Source: Podocnemis expansa (taxonomy: Eukaryota; Chordata; Testudines; Podocnemididae). Taken from it: a DNA stretch of 64,000 bases. The stretch is from positions 2,993,110 through 3,057,109 of the forward strand of contig ML682088.1 of NCBI GenBank assembly GCA_007922195.1, given 5' to 3'. A model generated the notes under the pieces. It did no database searches. It was not told the DNA's origin and saw nothing but the letters and a program-made list of their open reading frames with translations. Made by a program: the position numbers and the translations under genes. Position 1 is the first letter of the stretch, and every line of letters begins with the position of its first letter. Of this stretch, positions 11,836-23,487 are shown in pieces.

Positions 11836-14800
11836 AATTGTAGCTGATCTTTCATTTCTGGAATTTGATCTGCATGGACCCTGCTGTCCCTTCCCCAGCA
11901 GATGCTGTTTCACATTAAAGCTTTGGTGGAATTCAAAAATTAAAGCCACTGGAGTCAGTTAAGTGAAATGTGTAAATATGCAATTATATGGCTGGAAACA
12001 TTTACTACAGGGTATACCATTTAATACTGGGAGTCCTCCCACTGGCTTTAAATGATTGACTTCTGGTATTAATTGTATTCAGGATCAATATTCAGTTTGT
12101 TCTAATGAGCTGCTTTTAATGCTATTGTGGACTAATTACAAAACATCAGTTGCCCAACAGAAATTCTACTTTTTCCCCAACTCTTGTCTGCTGTTTGTAA
12201 CAAGTATTTAAATTTATAGTTTTGGTTGATATTTTTTTACTTTATTGCCTGTTCTTCCCCCCATCCCTTTGCTTTTTTGCCCCAAAAAGGAAATTAAAAA
12301 CACAAAGAACACATTAATTCAACATTAAAGCCGAAAGTGTAAAGCCACCCAAGTCAGGTTATTATAAATTCTCTGGTCTGGAGAAGCACTGAATTTCTCA
12401 CAGGTTGCACAAATGTCCTAATCATGTGGTTATTAGTTATGCCTTTTAAATGTAACATGTATACGTCAGACGATGTAGCCAATTATCAGTGTTTTGGGAA
12501 TCTTAACTTTGAAAATCCCTGACATTTTGCTTTTAGGTTCTCAAAGTTGCATTAAAAATAATGTTTTGAATTTCATTCTCCGTTAAGTTTTTCTATCATA
12601 AATTCTCAGGTCCCATTAGATCTCACAATCTAAGGAGGATTAGGCCTGGTGAGCCCTTGAATGTGAAACCACCAAGGATCAGTTACGTACTGGAGGAATG
12701 GCTGTTAGAATTTCATTATGCAGAATGGCCATAGGAAGTTTTTCAGTAGGCAGCATGAAGTCAGTGCTGATCCACTCCCCCTACCCATAGATACTTCACC
12801 GAGTTTCCCAATGGATTTCAACAGGGAGCTCTGCTTTAAAATCAAGGTCATGGTGCTACTGTAAATTTACTCATGTAAGCAGACAAAAAGACTATGTGTC
12901 AGTTTTGACTGGTATAATTTTGCTCTACACTGTTGAAGAGCTGCTGCATTCCACCTGACTTCTGGCTGCATTTTAGCAATAGGAATGAATCCCCTTCTTT
13001 TAATTTGAATGTGATTTGTAACATAATTTGAGATTTTTGGATGAAAACTGTTGTGTGTAACTGTAAAGTGTGACACCCTATTAATACTTTTCTAATTATT
13101 TTGTTTAAGCCAAACTCACTGAGATCAAGGGATATTTGACTTTAAAACCAGTGACAGAGCGGGGTCCCTTGTGCTATTTTTAAAACGAATGACAAAGTTA
13201 GAACTGATTTTTTAAAAATCTTCACTCATGTAGTTCCATTCAGTTCAAGGGTGAGGGCCTGCATCGTTGACAAGGGCTGACTCCCACAAAGCCAGCTAAC
13301 TATGCATTGACTTAAGTGTTAGTTCTAGGCTTGGAGTATATGGTCATAATACACTCTTCGTCTGCCTCTTCCCATCATGGGTTTAGTATAGTGCCGTTTG
13401 GGAACCACTGTTTTTAAGCACTGTATTTACTACCTCTACTCTAATCATTATGAAATGAGCACTTATCAGATTTTTTTAAAAACAAAAGCCAGTTATTTTT
13501 ACCAGTGCTGAATTAAACCTGTTGTATCTGTCTTTGGTAGAGTTATTCCGCACTTATTTGTGTAGCCTGGTCACTAGAGTGGCAATGGGAGAAGCGCTGA
13601 AAATTCACAGTGTATACACACCCAGTGGGCCATATTCAGCCTGACATGACTGAATGCAACTCTAAACACATGACAGAATTTACACCAGTCTTAAATCCTA
13701 GCATGCATTGTAATTTTAATCAATCTAACAAGATTCCTCACCACCACCACCACTTTCCCTAATCGTAAGAAATGTTTAGTATTATTTTCATAAAACAGAA
13801 AAATCTTTTCTGATCATCTGGTTTTGTTTACTTCCCTGAGTTTTCAAAACTAGCCTGAAAATGAGGTTGATGTTTGAAAGAAAAAACATCTCATGAACTA
13901 AAGTTATTTAAAAAAAAATGATTAGTAAAAGGGAAAAAAGTAAATAAAATGCATGCAATATGGAAAAGAGTTTGGGAGATAAACCATTTCTTTACTTTCC
14001 TCGTATTTACTCTGGAATCAAAGATACCTTTTAATAAAATGGCTCATGAAATGTATTGTAACACATTTCCATTGAAGCTGGTTATTTTGTACCTGTGTAT
14101 CAATGCCACCATGGAAACACCATGAACTTGCTGAAATGCATGTAGCACACATACATAGATCCTTCCACACCTTTCAATTTCTATTCAATATTTCAACCAC
14201 AAAGTGGCGCTCTTGCAAAAGCTAACACTTATTGGGCCAACCCTAATTCTCTCCTTTTCTTATCACCCCAGATATAAGTGAACCCAATGAAAGACTGCAG
14301 AAAATAAAAGGGTAAATAAGAGTCAATGTATCTGATATGTATATAAACATTATAACAAATGTACTCATTTATTGTGCAATACCAAAGTTAAATAACTAAT
14401 ATTATACACAGAGACGTGTATTTAAAAAAATGTTTGTTTGAAGCCTTCCCAAGGCCTAAGACAATCAGGCCAATGCTTAGCGATCTTAAATACCTTAATA
14501 TTAACTTAAATATTGTAATTTTGTTCCACAGCATGTCCGGAATAATGCTTTTAAATCTTCAAAATAAGCATTTATATTTTAAAGACTGAAGTGAGCATCA
14601 GTAAAGTACTGACACATCAGAAGTTCTGTTATGATGCTTGCATTTAAAACAAAGTCCTTTTTTTTGCAGGTAACCATTCTCTGCTTTGATTTCTACCAGA
14701 AATTGTAAATAATATTTAGAGCTATAAAAGAGCCACTCCTAGCTTCAAGGATTATGATGAAAATGTAGATAAACATGGATAAAAAAAAAGTATTTCAGGA

Positions 14801-15170
14801 GCAGTTTTGAATCCTTTCAGGAAAAAATTGGGAAACTGAAAGTAATGAACATATCTTCGCTTTCTCTGGCTGTTAAAGTAAATACTGTGTCTACAATGCG
14901 TTTTACAGAGCACAAATATTTGGCAAGATTAAGGTGTCACATCTCAGATTACAAGGCGTGTTGATGGCGGGCAGGCAAGTACAGAGCAAAGCCCCTCAAG
15001 TTGTGCACAATGCATGGTTCTGGTTGGTTTACCTCTCATCAGAGGTAGCCAGCCCCTCTATGCAGAATCATTTACTTGTAGCCTACTTGTTTCCATTCTT
15101 TTTGCTGGACTGGTTGCTGTAGGGAAGGTCCTGGCTCTTCAGATATTTAACCCTTTAACTGCTGCTGCTG
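11836..15170. other. Unique DNA upstream of the CpG island, no gene seen
   Basis: Over 3 kb are almost free of recognisable repeats, which stands out in this window. One isolated hAT terminus (TTTGGGAACCACTG) lies near 13398-13411. The repeat-poor composition next to a CpG island would suit conserved regulatory DNA, but conservation cannot be judged from one sequence. Confidence 0.45.
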
Positions 15171-15175
15171 CTGGA
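15160..15175 (+). repeat. Short CTG trinucleotide run
   Basis: About five CTG units in a row (aactgctgctgctgctgg). It is too short to be called a stable microsatellite. Confidence 0.6.
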
Positions 15176-15259
15176 GCATAGCATTGGCCTGCCACAGGAA
15201 AGATTTCTATTGCTGGCTCTTCAGGAGATTAAAAAGCACCCAGCTTTGATTGCACTGTG

Positions 15260-15265
15260 TATAAG
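15260..15265 (+). promoter_or_regulatory. Possible TATA box
   Basis: TATAAG in the context GTGTATAAGAGGAGG lies about 25-60 bases before the start of the candidate exon below. A single match to a six-base element is weak evidence; it is noted because it lies close to the gene-like region. Confidence 0.2.
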
Positions 15266-15318
15266 AGGAGGGAATTTAGAGCTGACTCCCTTTTTTTGTT
15301 GTTGTTTTTCTTAAAAAG

Positions 15319-15531
15319 GCTCAAAGAAAGTCAATGGAAGCTCTGCAGACAGCCAAAGTGTGAAGGAGAAAGCGCTTTAGAGTTTCTCAGCGTTTCAGTT
15401 GCTCGTGGATTGTGAGACCAGCAAGTTTTAGAAGAACATACTTAGACATCCGTGGAATAACTGCACTTTTGCTTCTGGGCCTGGACATTCAGACGTGACA
15501 AGCAACTCAGGCAGTGAGGATGATAAGGCAG
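15319..15531 (+). other. Candidate 5' exon, unproven
   Basis: The stretch is preceded by a long T-rich pyrimidine tract (15287-15310) and an AG, and ends at CAG|GTACAA, an acceptable splice donor. The final part translates in one frame as GHSDVTSNSGSEDDK. The frame is closed upstream by a TAG near 15443 and contains no ATG before the donor, so if the exon is real it is mostly or wholly untranslated, or its coding begins elsewhere. Alternatively it is a first exon served by the TATA-like site at 15260. I recognise no gene. Confidence 0.25.
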
Positions 15532-16243
15532 GTACAATGTGTATAGTACAGAGGTCCCCAATGGAGTTATTTAACTGATGATAATTTAAAAAAAAATCAA
15601 TGTAAATGTACAGCTGAAAATATATTACTGAAAAGTAACAAACTTGCAAGGAAACGTAAAGGTTCTGAGGGGTTGGAAAGATGCTTTGTGGGTGTTAGAA
15701 GTGAAATCACTGTACAAAACAAGGAGGGTAGTTTTGTGAAATTAGGAAACAGACCCAATATCCCCTAGAACTTAGGATCTTTAAGGAAATCTCTTGCCCC
15801 AGAGGAGAATGTTTTATGCACAAGGGCTTGGGAGCCCTCTTCATTTGGGTTACGACTTGCTCAATTGCTTGAATCAAACAGAAAAGAAAAGGTGACTTAA
15901 GGATGTAAATTTAGAGGGAGATTCTTAGAGGCCCGTCAGCTAAAATTATCAGTCCTCGCTGTGAGCGAGCCCTCGGCATAAAAGAGCTGGAAACCAGTCC
16001 CTGCTGATGAACTTTGCATGCTTTGGGCACCCTGGAGCTTTTCTTAATGGACTAATCTACAAAGCAAAACGTGAAGAATATCCGGCCACGCATCCACCCT
16101 TGGGCTGTCTTCTCACTAACTCATATTGCTTCCAACCTGGTGGGGCTTACCTGACAAAAATGCTAACCAGCCACCCCACCCAGCCCTTTTGAAATGTGGA
16201 GTGCACTAAGAAAAGGAGGCGGGGAGGAAGAAAGGCGCCCTAG

Positions 16244-16537
16244 AGTGGTTCCCAACCTGGGGTCTGAGGACCCCCAGGGGTCGGTGGACATGTTGCAGGG
16301 GGTCCACGGAGCCTCTCCCTACCAGGGCTGGAATCCAGCTGCACCCCGATGCTCCCTGCCAGAGCTGCCTCTCCCTGCCCGCGGCCGGATCCCACCAGGG
16401 GGATGAGGCCCGGGAGGGACAAGGGCAGGGGGCTGTAGCCACCACGGCGCGGGCCAGATTACATAATCAACCAGTGGGGCGGCGAAGTTTTTTCAGTGAA
16501 AAAGGGGTCTGCAGCCTGAAAAAGGTTGGGAACCACT
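16244..16537. mobile_element. hAT-type non-autonomous element
   Basis: The termini AGTGGTTCCCAACCTGGGG and AAGGTTGGGAACCACT are inverted repeats. The flanks GCCCTAG (left) and GCCCTGG (right) look like a slightly decayed 7-8 base target duplication, as expected for hAT. The interior is GC-rich and non-coding and contributes part of the apparent CpG island. Confidence 0.75.
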
Positions 16538-17084
16538 GCCCTGGCGTGTAGCTCCTTGCTGCTTTTCTCTTTCACCTGTTTCTGTGCCCTTTAATGACTT
16601 CTTGGCATGGCTAAGAATAGCAACACAGGGTGGCAGTTTGAGCAGGGTGTGTGAGCCCTGCAGAGAGGGTGGACCATTGCCGGGCTAAGGCAGAGCCTCG
16701 CAGCTCTTTCTCTGAGGAGGCTCGGCTTGAGAGGGAGAGATGTTTGTGATTTAAACAAAGGAATTCCGGAAAACGTTCCCGGGTGCCCATGCTGGTCTTA
16801 ATCATAGGAGGAGAGCTTGTCAGGAGGGGGGTGAAATGAGCAGCAGCTCTTTTCCTTTTGGGGGGTCTTTGCAAACGCACCAGGGGGTGGGGGGATGCCT
16901 TGCTGGGGGTTGTTCGTTTGCAAAAAAAAAGCCCTTTGCCTCCTGTGTTGGTCCCAGGCCGGTGCTGGCAGGGGTGGTAGGTAGGGAGGGAGGCAGGGCG
17001 GGGAGAAAGGGGTTAATCGGCAGGCAGAGTGCAGAGCCATCTGGCTGAGCTGGTTTGTTATAATCGAGGCGATTAGGTTCGCGG

Positions 17085-17225
17085 GCCTCAGACTTTTCGA
17101 GCAACTCTGCACCGCCCGAGCAGAGCAACTTGGGGACTTTGAATGCACGCCCTTGCAGCCCCCTTTCTCTTCATGTCGGCTTTTTTGGAAACAGCCACAC
17201 GGATGCCATGGTTACTCCTACCACG
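17085..17225 (+). CDS. Candidate first coding exon (partial gene; coding from 17208), unidentified
   Basis: Within the CpG island an ATG at 17208 sits in GCCATGG, a strong Kozak context. It reads Met-Val-Thr-Pro-Thr-Thr and meets the donor ACG|GTAAGG at 17225/17226 in phase 0. The rest of the gene would lie downstream, but no matching exon is recognised in this window, so the first intron would be long. Three upstream ATGs (17141, 17174, 17204) are in another shared frame that ends at TAA 17228-17230; they could act as an upstream frame. Six codons are too few to name a protein. The 5' limit given is a guess. It could also be a non-coding exon or chance. Confidence 0.35.
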
Positions 17226-17851
17226 GTAAGGCAAATCGGACTTTTTCCAGGGGGCTGGAGGGGAGAGGGAAAAAGGTCTCGCCTGAGCCTTGCAGCCTAG
17301 CTCCTTGCATTCACCCCCTTGGCTTTGCTGCACTGCAGGGAGAGTGGGGCCACCAGGTGCTACAAGAAGCCCCTTGACCCGCCACCAAAAAAGCCTGGCT
17401 TTCTTTGGGGAGGGAAAGAAGAATTTGGGATCTAACAGCCGGCTGTGAATCCGGAGCAGGCAAGGCACGATCCAGCTTTGGCGGCCGTGCCAAGGCAAAA
17501 TCCCCCCTTGCTGCTCGCAGGTAGCTAAGTTCCCTGGAGCCCAGAGTGGAGAGCAAAGATCCGCGCCCCTGGGGCTGGGAGAAGCGAGGGAGTGGGAGCT
17601 GGGCTGCAGGGAAGCTGTCCGGACGGCTGGAAAGCGAAGCGAAGTGAAGCGCCTTCGAGGAATGCGGATCGCAAACACACAGCAGCCGAATTGAAGCTCC
17701 GGAGAGCTTGCTGCTGGCGGGGTTTTTGGAGGCTCCCAGCTAGCTTCGCCCAGGGATGGGGTGTGTGTGTGTAAACGGGTTACATTCCGAATCGAAGCCG
17801 GTCCTGATGGGCCCCTCAAGCCTGAGCTTTGCCTTCTCTCTTGATCTAGAG

Positions 17852-17955
17852 ATATGTGCCACAGGACTCCGGCTGCTTTTGCTGGACACAGACTAACACA
17901 GCTGGAAATTTCCAGGCAGGGCTCCTTGTTGGTTTTGCTGAACGAGGCTAATCCT
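17852..17955. mobile_element. Fragment of Penelope terminal repeat
   Basis: TTTGCTGGACACAGACTAACACAGCTGG and, shortly after, CTCCTTGTTGGTTTTGCTGAAC both resemble the end of the Penelope terminal repeat seen elsewhere. They are partial and diverged. The repeat lies just downstream of the candidate first exon. Confidence 0.45.
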
Positions 17956-18201
17956 GTGAAACCTGGAGAGAGAGGAGGTTGGTCTAGGAAGGCACTGGCT
18001 GATTCCTGTGTTGCCAGAGCATGGGGTAGAAGAGGGGGTCCTTTTTAGTAGAGACGGGTGAGATATGGTCGGCCCTGTTCCTATAAAGCTACAGATGTTC
18101 AGAGAGCTGGGGGGCGGCTCTTTGCTGGGAGACTGGCGAGAAAAGTGCCAACAACAGTGTTTGCCGTTGACCCTAAGTCCATACCTGCCACCAAAAAAAA
18201 T

Positions 18202-18245
18202 CTCATGAGGTCCCTTCCAACCCTATGATTCGATTCGATTCAATT
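18202..18245 (+). mobile_element. CR1/SINE tail fragment
   Basis: The sequence CTCATGAGGTCCCTTCCAACC then CTATGATTCGATTCGATTC is the conserved 3' tail shared by CR1 LINEs and the turtle tRNA-type SINEs, with a short GATTC-like terminal repeat. The upstream body is absent or unrecognisable. Confidence 0.7.
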
Positions 18246-18539
18246 TGAAGTGTAGAAAAAGACAGACCTGCCAGGCTCAGCCATACCTGCCCTGGGCACA
18301 AAGAAAGCAGAGGCTGGCAGACAGGACCGCCTGCCAAAGGGGTCAGGAGCAGCACCCCCAGAACAAGCCTGAACCCCCCTGCTTGTGGTACAAAAGTAGC
18401 AGAGGAGCGAGTGAGTCAGGAAGGGCACCAGCTGCCTGGAGTGTGAAGGCTGGTTTGGTTTTACACACGTGTCAACGGCGGGAGCGCCTTGTGTGTGAGA
18501 GAAAGGGGGGCAAGGGGCATGAGGCAAGCTAGACTGTGG

Positions 18540-20749
18540 GGAGGAGTGTGGGCATGAAAGGATGTCTCAGAGGGACTACGGCAAATGTGTGTGGACTAAA
18601 TAGGCTGCTAAGATTGGAGGTGAGGAGTGTAGTGGCTGGGGGGGTGAAAGGTTTATTGGAGAGGAGAGGGAAAGCTGTTGCGTTGTTTGGGTGCACATGA
18701 CAGGTGGGACGTACAAGGGGGAATGGGAGATATGAGGGTGGGTCGAAATCAGGGGTGTGTTTGGGAGACTGAAGGGGAGGTAAACACCTGGGACAGAGAG
18801 GAAAGGGTGTGGATTGGGGTGGGTGGGTGGTTGGGTCTTGGAGGAGGACACAGGGGAATGGGAGGCACTGCAGTGGGGGGGCAGGAGACGTATGGGTAGA
18901 AAGGTATAAGGCTGTGTGTTTGGTGAGGTAGCTGAGAAATGCCTGTGTGACGTCTAAATGAGGTCGGTAGGAGGTAAGGGGGATGAATTTCTGGGGGAGG
19001 TCTCTGTACAGAAGGTAAAGGCTCTATGGAAGCACCTCAGTGTGAGGGGTGTGGAGAGGAAATGGTGTGCGAGAGGGGATGATGGATGAGTGAGGAGGAT
19101 GACAGGAACTGGAAAGGTGTATGAGGAGAGGAGAGTCTGCAGGGCTTGGGTTGTGGGTGAGATCAGGAAAGTAGTGGAGGCAGAAAGTGTGTGATGTGGG
19201 GGAACGATAGAGCAAAAGCTAATAGGGATTAGAAGGAGATGTGAACTAATGGGGATTGCATGGGTGGGATGAAACGTGAAGGTAAGGTGAAGATGTGCAG
19301 TCTGAGGAATGTGGAATTAGGCAGGAGGACTGGGGGATTTAAACAGTGTGTGGCTGGGCGAATGCATGGGGTTTGCATAAAAAGCAGGTGAGGGGCACAT
19401 AGGCAAGCCAGTTTAATCATATTTGCATGCCAACTTTCCCTCTAAATGTTGTGGGAAGGGGAAGAGCAGAGCTCTGGGGTGGGTGTATATGGTGCTGGGG
19501 GTGTGAGAAGTGAGGTAATTGGTGCAGAGTCCATAAGTGAGTTGAATAGAAAAGGAGGAAGAAGATGCACGTTTGGGGGTGAAGCAAGAAGCATGTTGAA
19601 TTAGGAACACGTGTTGGGAAGGAGACCTGATATCGGGGAATGTATGAGACAAGGGAGCAAAGTGTGATGAAAGGCATAGTTATGAAGCTGTGTGGGCTGG
19701 GGAAGATAAGGTTATGAATACAGGGCTGGGTGAGTGGAGCGTAAATTGAGTTTGAGGCATAAGGAGTGGCTGTGGTGAAAGAAAGGGGTTGGTGAGCGAA
19801 AGGGAGAGAGACATAATTCTAGCCCCTCCCTCTGCTAACGTATTGGCAGTGGCCGTGGGTTGCTGCAAGATGTGGGGAGCATAAGACATTGGACTCTGGG
19901 AGGGCTAGTTGTGTGGAGGGGCAGTTAAGGGTATAAGTCTAAGGGGATCATGAGTGGAAATGGAAAGTGGGATGTTATGAGAAGGGGCATAGAAAGCTTT
20001 CAGGGGAAAAGGAAAGGAAATGTGGGGAAATAGCTGAGTGAGTGAAAATGTGTTCAGTGTCTATGTGTGTCTTTGGGAGATGTGGAGGGATGTGATAGGT
20101 TATGGCATGAGAACTAGGAGGGACATAGGTGGGTGTTTTGAAAAGGGCTGTTTAGGGAATCCTAAATTGAACTTGGGGGGATAGAGGAAGGAGGGTCAGG
20201 AAGTGAGGATGCAAGGGGAGTGTGGTTTGTGGGAGTAGGCATATAGGGAGAGTATGAGAGCTTTGGCGTGGAGTATGATGTGGAATAAAAGGTTGGGGTG
20301 TCAACACAGGACAGAAGGGAGGTTGGTGTAAATTAAAGGATGTTGTGTAAGGGTGTGGGGAGTTACATACGCATGCATGGCAATATAAGTAGTTTTGGGT
20401 GTGTCTGTTTGGTGTAGGGGAGAGGGTATGGGAAGGGTAGGTGAATTCTTGCTGCATGTGGGTGGACGCAGGTGATGTGTGGAGCTGGTAGATATGGTTA
20501 CTGTTTGGATTGAGTTAGCAATAGGTGTGGGGGGGCACATGAGGACTGCAGGGGAGGTAGTATTCAGCTTATTTGCAAAGAACTTTAGAAGGAAGTATGT
20601 GCAGTGGCTGTTGGGGCAGAGTGACGGGAGTAAGTTTGTGGGAACATGTAGTAAGTCGATGAGCTTTGTCTGAGAGCACATGGTTACTGTGAGGAGTGAG
20701 AGAGAGACTGTGTATTGGGGAAGCTATTGGGAGTGTTGGATGGTGTTGC
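18540..20749. repeat. Long G-rich, C-poor low-complexity tract
   Basis: For over 2 kb the plus strand is made of phrases such as GGGGTGTGG, GGAGGTAAG, GTGTGGGG and GGGATGTGG with very few C residues outside scattered single ones. The minus-strand open frames found here (for example 18576-18851 and 20301-20681) are His/Pro/Ser/Thr-rich, which follows directly from the composition. No fixed repeat unit is visible, so it may be a decayed minisatellite or a mutation-skewed region. No gene is called. Confidence 0.6.
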
Positions 20750-20757
20750 CCCAAGTT

Positions 20758-21045
20758 TAGGGTTACCAGATGTCAGGCAAAAGGAGGACACGTCCTCCTT
20801 TTTTCCTTCACGTCTTCCATCCAGCAGGCATTTTAAAAATACCTGATTTTGTCTGGCTTTTTACTAACAGGGGTTAAAGTATGCTGGAACACCTCGGAAC
20901 ACTTTTTTTTAGGGGGAAGCATTCCAGGGCCCCCTAAAAACAGAAGAATATTACATCAACACTACATTTTCTCCATGTGTCCTCCAATGTCCTTCTTTTC
21001 ATACTTCTTGTCCTCCTTTCCATGCTCTGGTATCTGGTAACCCTA
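20758..21045. mobile_element. hAT-type non-autonomous element (TAGGGTTACCAGATG ends), copy 1
   Basis: The ends TAGGGTTACCAGATG and ATCTGGTAACCCTA are inverted repeats. The 8-base flanks CCCAAGTT and CTCAAGTC agree at six positions. Inside are the paired phrases AGGAGGACACGTCCTCC and ATGTGTCCTCCAATGTCC. A second copy in reverse orientation is at 38150-38408. The element interrupts the G-rich tract. Confidence 0.8.
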
Positions 21046-21809
21046 CTCAAGTCAGAATATGAAGTCTTGTTGCTTTGGAATGAGGATGTATAAGGAGCAG
21101 TGTAGAGAGGTGGCTCACTTGGAATTTGGGCTGATGTGGGTGGAGAGCTATTAGTTAGGAATAGGAGTGACAGAAGTTATGTAGGGCAGAGGAGTGGGTG
21201 AGGTGAACTGCGAAGGGGAAGTACGTTGAGATGGTCTTCCTGAATGAAGAACATCTGCCTGAAGTTGAGGACTGAGGCAGCACTGAAGACAAGAGGGAAA
21301 CACTGAGGAAGTCCTCCCCTTGCCCCCCATAACATTCTCATCCAGTGGAGGAATGTGGTCTCAGATTATTGGTCTGCAGGCTTGGGGACCTGTTGGCCAC
21401 TGTATTACAGCTGGATTCCAGAAAACAGCAGTGAAAAATGCTGCCCACTTCTATCTGCACCTGGTCAGAAGATCTGACTGGGCAGAGAAATGATCTGCTC
21501 AAGCATAACATCGCAACCTGAGTATTGTGGTTCTTTGGTCCAGAACCTCAGCTACCATTGAAGTCAATTTGGTTTTCTTGACTTACTCCAGCTGTCGGTC
21601 TGGCCCATTATAACCAGGAATCCCTATGCCCTGCAAAAGCCCTAGCAACTTTAGGGCTCAGCAAGCCCCCTTCATCAGCCACAAAGCATGTTGGGAAAGC
21701 ATCCTGATTCAGTACTACTTGCACTGATTCCGCATTGAATGCAGAGTGCAATTTAGTACCTTTTTCTTGTTCTTTTTCAACTCCATGCACGAGACTGGGC
21801 CTAGCTACC
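21046..21809. other. Unique DNA between two hAT elements
   Basis: The first 250 bases continue the G-rich tract; the rest is of ordinary composition. No gene or known repeat is recognised. Confidence 0.5.
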
Positions 21810-21817
21810 TGATAGAC

Positions 21818-22027
21818 CAGGGGTCTCAAACTCAAATCACCGCAACGGCTGCATGAGGGCTAGTGCAGGGCCGCATGAGGACTAGTACATTGGCCCAAGG
21901 ACCACACCACTGAAACCTTTTCATACAACAATATTGCAAATATTGGTAACAATAGTGTAGTTCTGGGCTGCAGGAAATAGCTTTAGGGGCTGCATGAGGC
22001 CCCCAGGCTGTGTGTTTGAGACCCCCA
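21818..22027. mobile_element. hAT-type non-autonomous element with exact 8-base duplication
   Basis: The ends CAGGGGTCTCAAAC and GTTTGAGACCCCCA are inverted repeats, bounded by TGATAGAC at 21810-21817 and again at 22028-22035. The interior has GGGCCGCATGAGG and GGGGCTGCATGAGGCCCC phrases. The exact target duplication shows a single, fairly well-kept insertion. No coding is present. Confidence 0.9.
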
Positions 22028-22035
22028 TGATAGAC

Positions 22036-23480
22036 CATCCTTTTCCTTGTGTGATTGATCACAAGCTCCCAAGACAGTTATATCCCACTGGAACAATGAA
22101 ACGCTTGACCAACAGGGGGAGACTCCTGACCACAGCAGACAGACACTGTGTAGGAACTGTACCAAGGCAGTGCAGCTCATTGCCAGATGAAGTAAAGCTC
22201 AGCATGCTTGCCATTCTACAGCTTAGTCCAAACCATCCCACAGTAATATCCTTATTATACCAGAGCGTCGACTGTATGTGCCTTTATAATTTAAAAAGCA
22301 AACGGCAGTAAACAAATCCATAGGCCTGCCAGAAGGGCAGGAGAAGAGGCTGGTTCCTAGGAAGCAACTGGTGCTGAACTTTTAGGGGAAGGCATGGGAT
22401 TTTAGGGGAAAGAGTATGGGGATCAGTAATGAACTTTGGCAAACTTCATAGACCATCAGGACAAAGCTATTGACATCTATATTTGGAAATGGTGGAGGAT
22501 GTTGTTTATGTGGATGTTTGTGCCTGTGACGAGTCCGGGTTATGTGTGCTTTTTGGTGTTTTTCCTTTCTGTGAAGGTTAGAGGAGAGGCAAGGGGCATA
22601 AGTGTTTTTGAGTAGGCATGTGGGGATGAGAAGGACAGTGATATAGGAGCTTTATTTGTATGGGAACTGTTTGTTCAGCTATGGTTGTATGTTTGTCTGT
22701 GTAGGATTTGGGATTGGATAGGTATTGGGGGATGAGGAGGAAGTACTGAAACTGTGTGAAGAGTTGTGTGGTAGGGACGTATACGGCTCTAGCTTGGGTG
22801 TTGAGAATTAGTTGTGTGCTGGAAGGAATTTATAAAGCTAGATTGAGAGAGACAGAGGCAGCCTTGTGTATACTGCTTCTAGTGTGAAACTGTGGAGCCC
22901 AAACGGCAGCCCCAGGACAGACAGAGTCTGGACAGAGAATGTAAAAGTGGCACCATGTGTTGGAATAGTACCACCTTCTTCCACCGATTTAACTAACTAC
23001 GAGCCTTCTGTGTGGGCCACTTCAGTAGGGGCATGGGACCAGGATTCTGCCTCCTCCCTGCCCTGTCATGTTCTTCTGGGGCAGATGATACCCCAAAGGG
23101 AGTGGTCCTTGTGCTCCTCTCCCCACTCGGTTCCCTGAACATGCTCAGGTGTGTTTCCCAGTCTGTTCTGTGCTATGAGTTTGGTGGTTTTGTGCCCAGC
23201 AGGAGTGTGTAACATGGCAGGGGGGGGATATAGATGGGTGGATATATTTGTGCATATAGTTAGGCAATACCATCTGGAACTCAAATGCAATTAATCAATT
23301 CCATCTCAGGGTGTTCAAAAGAGATGGTAGTTCATCTTGTGTGCTTCCAGAATAAGACAATTTTATAAGCAATTTCTGTGGCTCAGCTAAGTGCTTTGGT
23401 CTAACCATCACCTCAAGCAAGACAGCAATAATGCACCAGCCATCAGCTGGTCATCCACACCCTTTGAACAATACATTCCT
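22036..23480. other. Unique DNA, partly G-rich
   Basis: A second G-rich, C-poor stretch lies at about 22500-22860 and resembles 18540-20749. The short open frames at 22866-23138 and 23066-23290 overlap on opposite strands and show no domain. No gene is called. Confidence 0.5.
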
Positions 23481-23487
23481 CTATTGT

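Larger units (their letters stand above)
16190..18050. promoter_or_regulatory. CpG-rich island, probable vertebrate promoter
   Basis: GC content and CpG density rise sharply here (GGCGCGGGCC, GGCGAAG, TTCGCGGGCC, GCGGCCGTGCC and GATCCGCGCCCC are examples), while the flanks are AT-rich and CpG-poor. Part of the left side is a hAT element (16244-16537), so the promoter-like core is about 16800-17800. Such islands usually mark transcription start sites of housekeeping or developmental genes. Direction is suggested as plus by the start codon and donor at 17208-17230, which is an inference. Confidence 0.6.

Noticed and set aside
17088..17819. 243-codon minus-strand open frame in the CpG island
   Set aside because: High GC makes long chance frames common; overlapping frames exist on both strands and the text shows no domain.
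18576..20681. Chain of His/Pro/Ser/Thr-rich minus-strand frames
   Set aside because: They follow directly from the G-rich, C-poor plus strand, not from coding selection.
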